Part shown: in pieces, positions 35,173 to 45,306 of the stretch
Layout of the letters: each line of letters starts with the position of its first letter
Numbering within the stretch: position 1 is the stretch's first letter
Assembly: GCF_000003815.2 (NCBI RefSeq)
Contig: NC_049987.1
Coordinates: forward strand, 20,449,381 to 20,513,380
Origin: Branchiostoma floridae
Taxonomy: Eukaryota > Chordata > Leptocardii > Amphioxiformes > Branchiostomatidae
Direction: 5' to 3'
DNA: 64,000 nt
Translations under genes and position numbers: made by a program
Notes under the pieces: generated by a model
Databases searched by the model: none
Told to the model about the DNA's origin: nothing
The model's input: the letters and a program-made list of their open reading frames with translations, nothing else

Positions 35173-38100
35173 TGTACACATGATGAAAAACAAAACAACA
35201 AAAAATTATATAAATTAGTATGATAATGCGATAGACTCACTCTGGTGCCCGTCGCACATTGCGTGAAGCAGCCACCAAAAGTATGTGTGATGACGTAGCC
35301 CTGACGTTCATACAGACGGACAGCCCGGTTATTCCGCCTCACATACAGGGACATCGTCTGCAGTGGTGGGAAACATTAGCCTGAGTACCATCCGGCAAAT
35401 AGTTCGCTCCGGCGATAATCATAACGTTACACTATATACTGTCGCTTCTCGCTCTGACATGTATCATATCACTTAACAGTCGCTTAGGCTTAAGTCACAT
35501 TTCCAAACCGGGGCCCGGCCGGGCAACTTTTGGGAGCGAAAAGAATGTTATAAAAGACATCAGAATACACAAAATGTCAATATAAGATTCATGGGCATAG
35601 TATGTGTATATTTCTAGGTATACATTTGAATTCTTCGTTTCTTAAAACATCCCGGCCGGGCCCCGGTTTGGAAATGTGACCTAGGCCTTACTGGGTCGCT
35701 GATTGCCGGCCGTCTCTGATTAGTAGCGAAATGGCCAGCAAAAATGTACTATGAGCCAAAAAAAGGCCCCAGAGAGCCGGCCTACTCTGGAGACTACCTA
35801 CCGTGCATCCGCGTTCCCTTGCCGCAGTCTCGGCCCGCTCCACCAGCGCCTTCCCGATGCCCCTCCCGCGGTACTCTGCAGTCACACACACCTTGTCAAC
35901 AAAGCACTCCGCTGCGCCGAGTCTGCTGGTCCTCAACGCCCAGCTCATGCAGCCTAGTCTGCGACAAGGCAAGAGTTTTCAGTACTCTTTCTCTTTCTGT
36001 GCTTAGCTCTCAGCTATTTCTTTATTTGATGTTATTGAATTGTTCCTTAATGCCCAGCCCATACAGCCCAGTCTGCGACCCAGACAAGCGTTTTCAGTGT
36101 TCTTTCTCTTTCTCTACTTTTAATAGCTCTCACTAATATGAGTATGCGAGTTGAACGCACTCCATTTCAAATTGTACAGTTTGTAACAATTCGTACACGG
36201 CTTGTAGTTTTTAACATACGTGAGTTATCATTTTATTAGCAACAGTAAAAAAAAAACCTACCTACCGATCCGAGTCTTTTCTGGGCCGAAATCAGAAAAG
36301 CGGCATCATTTTTTTCTAAGTCCTATAAGTCCTCAGAACATAAAATTTCGTACCGACAGGTGCGCCAACATCCAACACGTGATAAGGTCTCGCAAAAGAT
36401 GGGATCCTGCGCGGCGCGATCACTGTAGTAATGAAAGAAACTGTGATTGGCCCAAAGACACCTCAAGTCTTTGTCTCAAAATGTATGTACAAGTAACGTT
36501 ACGGTATGTATGTATGCATGTTTGTATGTATGTATGTATGTATGTATGAATGTATGTATGCTGTATGTATGTATGTATGTATGTATGTATGTATTTATGT
36601 ATGTATGTATGTATGTATGTATGTATGTATGTATGTATTTGTGTATGTATGTATGTATGTATGTATGAATGTATGAATGTATGAATGTATGAATGTATGT
36701 ATGAATGTATGGGTGTATGAATGTATGTTTATGAATAAAAGTGAATTATTGATCTATTTTGTACAAAGAATAATGTACCTGGCTGTTAAACGTTCATTGA
36801 CGAAACTTCGGATTGATTAGGAGTAAAACTAAAGAACATCCGATCGAGAAACAATTTTCTCAAATCATGTTATGTCAAATATCTTGAAAGCTTTGCTAAC
36901 GTACCGAAAAATAACGTGAGAAAATCACAGGAAGGGATCATATAGAATGAACATTTAATCGACATATGGACTGGGTGAAAAGCACACACTACTTTTTCAA
37001 CCCATGCTTTCTCCTGCAAGTTCAAAATGCAGAATCAGCCGACCAGTTGATGGACTGGACCCAGGTTAAATGCTACTTCTAAGAACTGTTCTTTATATGT
37101 CGACGTATAGATCGTTTTCATGTGGCGTCACAGTCACGTTCGAACGTTCGAACGGCCATGTTGGATGATAAGCTGCTCGATCTCCACACGGCTGTGTGTT
37201 GCACGTGGTGGGCCCGTACATGGAAAGAAGTTTTTTGTGGTTATTATTTACAAACGGGCTGGTTGTTCGATGTGCTAACTGCGAGTTCCATGAACACAGG
37301 ATACAGCGTACTCGCCGTTTCTATCTAACAACACAGTTATCCCTTTTTAACTCGATTGAATCACTATTCTAGCGGCCAGCCAACATGGGTCCCCGTGCGG
37401 AGTTTGCTCATCTGTGATCAAATTTTTGTACGTAAAGACGTGGTCTTTTAGAAATTAGTACTCTCCTCTGGAGGAAAATAGTTTAAGAGTCATTTCATGG
37501 AATACGGCCCATCTACATTTCGTTATTCTAGTTATTTGCACAATGAGCATATACGTTTCCCACGCCAGAGGTTGAACTTCTACCTCAAGTCAAGTCAAGT
37601 GTAGTGACAGGTTAACCGGTTAGACAGCATTACAGACAGGGTGTGACACGGGCAGGTCAGCACTGCAAGCTTAAAGATCTCTAACTTTGTCACCAACTTT
37701 GTCACACAGGTGGGAATATATTTACTGTGTAAGTTCTAGTTGAAGAAATGAAGGTTGTCTTCTGTCGCAGTGAGCATGGTTTGAAAAGCTTCATAGAATG
37801 CATGCGCAAGTTACCACGCACACATATGCGTAGCTATTATTGTAGAAAATATGTAACGACCAAACCTTAGCCTCAGGGAATTCTGAATTCTGGTTTTCAT
37901 AATGGCGATACGATCGAATGTTTATCTTGTTCTCAGTTTAGCGTATTGGGGGAGAATACAATAACGTCACGGTGTCGAGGTGATGTACAAATTGGTGGGA
38001 TTAAGACGTTGTAGTCCAACTTTGTCACAGTATGGCTGAAAATACGTAGTTTAGTTTGTTACATTTTGCACTAGATGTGTTTACAAAATCTCTCACTGGC

Positions 38101-40008
38101 TGGGTTTAATGAGGGGGCGGAAACTGTCGGGCAAGCAGAGCGTTTTTAGTCAGGCTATGGTTACTTACGAAGTAGTTGAGTCAGACCGTACCTCAGGCCG
38201 AAAGACAAGTCGTATTGAAGCTCGTTGGGTGAACTACGCGCGAGTTCTCCAAATTACGTCGCGCCTTGTCAAACAACGTCGTAGTTGGCTGAAACACGCC
38301 GTAGCTCAGTTTTGACCGGAGTAGAAAACAATTCACACGGAGTCAGAGTTGGAGAAGCGCCAAATCTTGCCCCTTGTGAGGCAAGTGGATAGTGAGGGCA
38401 GCTGGATACTGGGGTAGACTGTGTAACGCAAACTCCGCTGTATAGGGCTGTAACTAGTCTAGTCCTCCGTGCGCAGCCTATATGATAGGAGTGTACATAA
38501 CGTTATATAGTCGCCCAGGGTAGCGGTAACAGATGTCCGGGTATTCAACCATCGGCAAGAGCGTTAGATCGTCGAATGCCTTTTCTCTTAAAGCACATGG
38601 ATCAAGACCTATTATTGCAACTTTGTCCTGATATCTAGCCTTGGCTACATCACTATATCATTCACAGTACGGAGACAAGACAGCACACTTGAACCCGCCG
38701 CAAGTAACTTTGATAGCACCGTTCTGTGTTCTAGTCATCCAGGTTATCATCCAACATGGCGTCCACGCGTGGCGAAGCGGTTTTCGAACGTTCTGTGAAA
38801 ACGATCTATAACAGAAAAGAGAACAGAATATTTTGGAATCTTGTAAACGAAACAGTAGTAGAAGAAACTAACTTGTCGCCCTGGAATTTGATCATCACTG
38901 CTCCGGCCAGCCTGCCCTCGTACAGAGCCACGTAAATGGTGTTCCACAGGTGCGCTGATCGGCTCAGCCAGCTGATGTTGAGCAGGATGAAGTCTTCCAC
39001 TCTACAACATTGTATAGACAAATACATAACAAATGTACACATATATATATAGAGAGAGAGATGGAGTCTACGAATCTAGCACTTTATTCCCTCCTTTAGC
39101 TATCATACACTAGTAAGCAGCTAATCTTCCTGGACTACAAGAAGATACAATTCTCACGCACACTACATATAATTTAATTGACTGACATTAAATTTTGTGT
39201 ATGCATTTTATGGTCAGTTCTCAGTTGTTGTTTTATCTGGTTGGACAGACTGTTTCATATAGTCATAGAGCTTGAAAGTTTATTCTGAGCATTTGTTTTG
39301 GGCTTCATCAGTCCGTAACGTGATATATTTCAACTAGCATGGTGTGTGTTGTACAGGAGAAACCCGGTATTTGAGGAACACAAACAGAAGGTTGTTCTGC
39401 ATGTGACAATATAAGCATACAAAGGAAATCTTACCGGCTCTTACCAACCACATGTTCAAGTGAATAAAAAAAGCCTTCTGCGACTACTCGAGCGACGAAC
39501 TCGACATCTTGCGCCTCCATGTTCCTGATGCATACCGGACACTGTTCAGTTCCTGGTGTAGTTAACGGGAAATAAACAATGATAAATAAATGTGAGATCG
39601 CGTGGCACAGCGGCAACGGTGACACGGCAGGATTCGAACTCGCGACCTCTCGGTCCCGAGCGTGTTTGGCTCTAGACCGAGAGATCTCGAGTTCGAATCC
39701 TGCCGCGTCACCGATCTTGTGCCCTTTAATAGAAAAGGCACTTTACACGGCTTTCCTCACTTAACTCAGGTGAACATGAGTACCTAGCTTCGGCTAGGGC
39801 CGTCCCTCGCATAGGACGTTAAATGGAGGTCCCGTGTTTGAGGAGAGCCACACCCCACTCACGTTAAAGAACCCACCACACAAAATTGTGCAATTAAGGT
39901 CTTTCATTTATTCAATACGCAGTGGTACTCACCTGTTTGAAACCCTGACGGTCTTGTACCAGGTTGCAACACGACCGGGCTTAGCTCAAGGAGCTTTGTA
40001 GAGTCCAT
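34766..40008 (-). CDS. GNAT-family N-acetyltransferase, copy 3
   Basis: Seven exons on the minus strand: 40008-39933, 39552-39435, 39001-38873, 36422-36354, 35958-35802, 35357-35241, 34795-34766; phases match throughout; 231 aa. Motif A is EYRGRGIGKALVERAE (R161-G-R-G-I-G) and the C-terminal motif is RRNNRAVRLYERQGYVI. It ends DWYNMEKQL like copy 2. It is the most divergent of the trio. Exon 3 reads VEDFILLNISWLSRSAHLWN instead of the MEGAV...SRNVWHRY pattern. Exon 4 (69 bp against 63) has lost most of the cysteine pattern (DPIFCETLSRVGCWRTCR). The strand before motif A reads AECFVDKVCV where the others have YVDHIGV. The exon 2 acceptor has moved 6 bp downstream. The altered residues next to the substrate strands suggest a different amine. 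Confidence 0.85.
34850..35030. repeat. Compound (CA)n/(CT)n microsatellite
   Basis: CACACA, GCACGCAC and a long CTCTCT tract in the last intron of GNAT 3. Long open frames on both strands here come from the dinucleotide repeats. Confidence 0.95.
35484..35690. mobile_element. MITE with GC-rich ~39-bp terminal inverted repeats (copy 1)
   Basis: The left arm TCACATTTCCAAACCGGGGC plus CCGGCCGGG is matched by the right arm CCCGGCCGGGCCCCGGTTTG plus GAAATGTGA. Related copies: 51520-51703, and a partial one at about 57000-57053. It lies between exons 5 and 6 of GNAT 3. Confidence 0.85.
36497..36735. repeat. (GTAT)n microsatellite
   Basis: About 240 bp of GTAT units with GAAT variants, beginning about 75 bp upstream of exon 4 of GNAT 3 on the minus strand (intron 3). 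The MYVCMYV open frame is a by-product. Confidence 0.95.
37000..38750. other. Long GNAT 3 intron, no feature recognised
   Basis: The central part of the 2.45-kb intron between exons 3 and 4 of GNAT 3. Short open frames at 37122-37328 and 38109-38315 show no family similarity, and nothing repeated elsewhere in the window was noticed. Confidence 0.4.
39595..39882 (+). repeat. tRNA-derived SINE with internal hairpin
   Basis: Second copy of the 638-1030 family: box-A-like CGTGGCACAGCGG, box-B-like GAGTTCGAATCC, body GCCGTCCCTCGCATAGGACG. It differs in carrying an inverted copy of the box-B arm (39618-39655) opposite the normal one (39675-39712). It lies between exons 1 and 2 of GNAT 3, antisense to it. 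Confidence 0.75.
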
Positions 40009-40247
40009 ACTTTTCAGGTCCTCTTGATACCTTTATACCTTATACAACAAAGTCTTTAATTATTGACTTCCACTTTCAGTAGTTTCATGAGTAGACGATT
40101 CGGTGACCGCCAGTCACCATCCTTAGGGAAGAAAGTTACACTTCGCACTGCAGCTAGGTGTCGCTCGTGTGTTTGAATAAATTCGATCAGCCCCAAACGT
40201 TAAGTGGCTGTGAACATGATAAAGAACTTAAGATGGTTCACACAGAT

Positions 40248-40460
40248 ACGCAACGAGAGATATGCAACGAATTTCAGACATAAAGAACGAATTTTCTTAC
40301 TTTTTGTGTATTTTGTCGTCTTCCAAGTCATACTTTTACGTATTACGCAAAATCCAAATTAAAAAAAAAAAATCGGAGAAAATAACAAAACAGTGACGCA
40401 GTCAACGAACCCCGCAGTGACGCAAGCTTGACGCAAGTGCGGTGAGAGTGCACCTTGAGT
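40248..40460 (+). repeat. Dispersed repeat, copy 1 of 3
   Basis: CAACGAATTTCAGA.ATAAAG, then TTTTTGTGTATTTTGTCGTC, CGTATTACGCAA, AACCCCGCAGTGACGC and GTGCGGTGAGAGTGCACC. The other copies are 49995-50175 and 52411-52560. All three lie in or beside the genes of this enzyme cluster. Confidence 0.7.
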
Positions 40461-40669
40461 CTCTACAACGCCCTGTTCTCCCTTTGTACACCATAGCTGG
40501 GCGCAGTAAAAGGATAACAGTGTGCAACAAACGGGATTCGCTTCGCCTCCTAGAGTCTATTTACCAAATGTTCGGTTAAAAGCATTAGCTTTTGTGTACA
40601 AATGGCGGGTATGTTGACGGATAGACTCAGGCTGAGTACATATCAACTGCCTGATCATAAATAAGGTAG

Positions 40670-41094
40670 GGCCACACTGACTTAATTTTATGGATGACAC
40701 CCTCGCGCGCATTGATTTTCGCCTGTTTTACAAAAAAACTGGCCACATGTCACCCTATATCAATCAGAATTTCATGTCAACCGGAGGACCTGCTCTCTAG
40801 GGTAGGGTAGCACATGGTCTTTGTGGTCAGGGCATGGGGCCACAGCGCCTTTGTTCCCTCTTTGAACAAGAATAGCAGTACAAACATGATTGAAATGGCG
40901 ACGATTGTCTCTTACAGTCTTACTGGAGGTGAACACATAACAAACCAAGCCTGGAAAAGAATGGTCTGGATGTTTAGTCCTGTGGTTTATCAGCACTTTT
41001 TATTTTTGCTGGGATTTTATCTTTTCGCCCGCGCGCATTTAATAGTTTTGGGGGTCTCCAGGGGATGTCATCCATAAAACTAAGACGGTGTGGC
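40670..41094. mobile_element. Non-autonomous element with ~30-bp terminal inverted repeats
   Basis: The left end GCCACACTGACTTAATTTTA plus TGGATGACA is mirrored by the right end TGTCATCCATAAAACTAAGA plus CGGTGTGGC. An 87-aa open frame inside (40814-41077) runs into the right repeat and has no similarity to a transposase, so I treat the element as non-coding. Confidence 0.7.
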
Positions 41095-41753
41095 ATTGTA
41101 TATATATATATAATCTCGTTTTCCACTTATGTAGGTCGAAAGCTGATCATTTTCTATCGTTTTTCATTTGTGCTTCTATAAAACTACAAAATGTACCTGC
41201 GACTGAGCCAGTAACGTACAAAATTAAAATTGTCATGGTCAACATGGAAATTATTAATTTTCTGGGGCAGGCCATCTCGTGTTTTCAAGTACGCCATTTA
41301 AAATCAGCAATCTTGTAGAAACTTTCTCTAAAACTGCACACATAGGCATGACCATGGTCAAAATTTGGGGCATAATGGGAACTCAATAAAGCAAATGGAA
41401 GGTACATCGGGCATCGTTACGTCCTTACCTGAGAGTTTAGTTGCCGTTCCTTCCTCCTCAGAACACAAAGGTCAAAAGGGGCCGTGTGATGTGTCAATGA
41501 AGAGTACTAACAGCACTCCCAGCTTTCTCCAGTAGGTGTCGCTCTTTTAGCTACGTTCAATTTTGTTCATTTTTGTCCATATGAACAAATCAACCTGACT
41601 TAAAAAGGTAATACATTTGTGTACAGTTTCTTTTTAGGGGTTCTCCAATGCCCTAAAATTCAAGTTTTAAAGGAAAGGTCAATGTAGAATCTTTTGTTTT
41701 ATTTTCTTCTCTAAGTAGAAATTATCTTATCATGGACATTCTATAAGAGGGCC

Positions 41754-41873
41754 ATGCTTGACTGGTATAGACGAGGAGGACAATCACACGTAGACAAAGC
41801 CTTTTCCAACCTCAATGAACTGAAGCGCCATTTGTACAGAACCAGCTTTTCCACCAACCCCATGCTGCCGTAG
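41754..41873 (+). other. Short open segment of unknown origin
   Basis: The frame reads MLDWYRRGGQSHVDKAFSNL, NELKRHLYRT, then SFSTNPMLP and a stop. The peptide looks protein-like but matches no family I can name. It could be a relic of a mobile-element ORF. It ends about 140 bp upstream of C45 copy B. Confidence 0.25.
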
Positions 41874-42009
41874 GGTGGAATGCCCCATCGTGACCTCGGT
41901 CTTCATCTGTCATTCTGTACCCGTGTCCGCCCTTTTAGCTGCATAACAAGGATTTACTGACATCATTATATGGATTTCTATGCTTTCAGGGACCTGTAGA
42001 CGTTAAACC

Positions 42010-45000
42010 ATGGCGGTACGTGTCTGCTGTGTCCGAGGTAGCCACTACCAGGTCGGTCTGCAGATCGGGAGGGCCGCCCGTCGACAGATCGCCGAGTACC
42101 TGGACCGTCACCACGTCTTCGCAAACCTCCTAGGTATTCTCCAGACGGACGCAGGAAGAATCCTGTACGACGGTAAGTTCGCTGTTCTTTTTTTCTATTC
42201 AAGAAGATAGCATGGAAAAAATACATATTATAAAAGGTACAGAGACGAAGTGGCGGCGAGCTCAAGTTGTGACAGCTTACATTACTTTAACGCCGTCACT
42301 TTTACAAAAATGGAAAGTAAAATATTAAACAAGACCATTGAACTTTGCGTAAACATGTACATTTAGCAAATGAAATGAATTAATAGCGTGAGTTCAGCTA
42401 ATTTTGTTGTCTGGTGGAAACTGCCCCTCCCCCTCCCCGGGCCCCCCATTAACTTTAATTTGATTCCGAGAAAACAACTCGACGTCTGGCTTGCGTCCAA
42501 AGGTCACCGACAGCTTGGCGCGTAAACTCAAAGCAGATGAAAGGTCTATGTTCTGCGCGCAAGTCTGGTTCCGTATAGGCATGCCAGTTATAAATTAACG
42601 GTCAAATTGGTCCCAGCACAAGGCTCCCAGTGCTTAAGAAAGTTCAGCATTGGCATTTCGGTGCTGAACGGACTTGTTTCAGTGCTGATGTCAGCACAAC
42701 GCTCAGGACTGGAATTCCACTGCGAAACCCAAGGCCGCGTCAGCGCTGGATTTCCCTAGCGCTTTTTTTCACACACAACACATTTGGAATTGCAACATCT
42801 GCTTGACTTTCTTTCTATGATTTGTTTGAAAAAAAAATCTAATACAGTCAAACCTATACAAGTGTCCACCCCTGCATAAGGACCTATTGTGGACTACTGT
42901 GTTCTTGCTGTTACTGTAGACTATATTCTCCATTGACACAAGCATTAGAAATCCAATGACCACCTTTCTACTATGAATTTGAAACTCTCTAGGTTACCTG
43001 AGAGCGGCTAAGTCTGCGTACCCCCACTATGTGGAGGAGATAGTCGGGATGTCCGAGGGGTCAGGCCTGCCGTTCCAACACCTGTTCCTGATGCACTGTC
43101 AGTCAGAGATGGTGCTCATGTTCACGGACGACTGTAAACCTGTGACTGAGATAGAAGGTACGGGAATGAATGAACAGGTGAATTAATGAATGAGTGAATG
43201 ACTTTTTAAAGTCTTACATTCGGTAGATCGTGGCCGAGTAATACCAAAGACTTTAAAAATGGTGCATGCTTCTTTCTCTGCTAATTACTCAGAGAAAGCA
43301 GCATGTTCCATTTGTAAAGTCAGGAAAGAGTATGAAAGTTGAACACAAACATTCTCCTACGTAGAGTGTCCAACGTTGTCGCAAAACGCCTGCGACGTTG
43401 AAACTCGTGCGTAGGAGAATGAATGAATGAATGAATGAACTTTATTGCACAACATTTGTACATGGTACAATGTAAGGCATAAGTAATAGATCAATTTATA
43501 CAATGATACTACATATTACTATAGCTACATAAAGTATAGAAATGTGAACGTAAATGGCGAGTTGATATAATAGTGAAATATACAAGTTAATGAACACAAT
43601 CCACTACCAGTGGATTAGCCCCATACTGTAGTGATTGACCAAAGCTGTGTGGCCCAGGGCCGGCTACTGAAACGACATCAGGCACGTAAATAACGTTGGT
43701 TTTTTAAAACCTTTTTTTGCCTTTGCACAGGATGTACCACCGTGTTTCTCAATGTCCAGAATGGCCCCAGAGTCATGGTTCACAATGAAGACGGCGACTC
43801 ACTCGTCAAAGACCTCGGTTACGTGGTGGTAGCTAATATAGACCCCTACGAACTGCCGAACGGAGAAGTTATTCCTGCAGAGAGCTTCACCGCTTTCTGC
43901 TACCCAGGGCTGCTGGCTGGGAATGCCTACAGCTTCAACCTGCATGGCTTATGTTCCTCCGGCAACTTTCAAATGGCCAAATGCGTGGAGAGAGAAAAAA
44001 TACGTATGTCTAATTGTACTTTGATACTGATACTTAACGTTAACGTACAGCATTCGTATTTGTGTTATAAAATGGTACAATATCAAAGCATGACAATCTG
44101 TTCTTCATTATGATATATGTCTTATCTCTATGCATGGCTGAAAGCAATGAGAAGTGTATACACTTTGTCTTCTGATTAGAATTCTCACATATGTAACAGC
44201 TTTTAAACTGTTCAAATTCATATTAGAGTAACACTTAACATTCTACTTAGAACATGCTAATAAATAGTGTGGAGAGTGGGCGTAGCATCCATAGACTTAA
44301 AACAGTTGATATGTTCGGTTAAGCCGGCTTTACAAATCAAGAATTTAGCTCGGCCGAGGTGTCAGCGAGCTCTAAATTACAAGGAGGCATGACCCTGATG
44401 CCTACGGACAAATGACAGAGTTTCTTCGTTGGCATCAGGGTTATACCTCTTCGTAATTTAGAGCTCGCTGACAACACGGCCGAGCTAAATTCTTGATTTG
44501 TAAAGGGGGCTTTAGGAAGGTAAAAGCGATGAAGGAGATCGAAAGGGATGGGCTTCCAATACCGTGACCTAGACACAGTGGATAACAAGTCACTGCCCCT
44601 ACAGCCTCAAAATGCTATGGGCCTACGGGGGTACGTAGAATTCAGCCAAAAGATCGGGACTGGTCACAGGGGAGTCAGTCCATGCCAACTCCTCTGGTGG
44701 TAAAACGCCCTTGGCAGGTTATTCACCTACAGTAGCTAGCGTAGTCAGTCTAGTAGAGACTACTATGGGGCTACCTTTACATGTACATTTACTCTGACCT
44801 CTTTTACAAATCTGCAGCTCAGCGGTTCTTGTGCCGCGCCCTGTTGTCAGCTACGTCCGTGGAGCAGGCGGTGAGCATCCTCAGGACAGAGGGCGTTGCG
44901 ATGGCCAGCGGATATTCCTACAACTTCGTCAGCACCAAGGACAGGACCAACAACATGTACTCAGTAGAAGTGGCACCCGCGGAGGGAGTAGCAGGGAACA

Positions 45001-45273
45001 TGGTATCCGTTCGCGCCATTGAGCCAGGGGACGGTCAGACTGACGGGCGCTACAATCATTACAACTTGTAGGTTTCTCTCTCGTCATCTACCAGTCCTGA
45101 GATATTTGGAGGACAATTTTTACGTTTACTAGCTGTCCATCCCCAAATCTATGGAAACTTGCACGCTGTTATTAGTGAGAAGTGACATTTCTGTATCTTT
45201 ATAGTAGGTATAATTGTCCTTTGGAGTAACAAGCCAGCTTGTGTATCTGTTTATGTATATGTATATGTATATC

Positions 45274-45306
<33 letters not shown>

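Noticed and set aside
36220-36668. MYVCMYV-type open frames
   Set aside because: A by-product of the (GTAT)n microsatellite; part of the frame also overlaps GNAT 3 exon 4 on the other strand.
38757-38936. 59-aa plus-strand frame starting ATGGCGTCCACG
   Set aside because: It overlaps exon 3 of GNAT 3 on the opposite strand, which explains part of its openness. There is no family similarity.
40814-41077. 87-aa open frame inside the inverted-repeat element
   Set aside because: It runs into the terminal repeat and shows no transposase motif.
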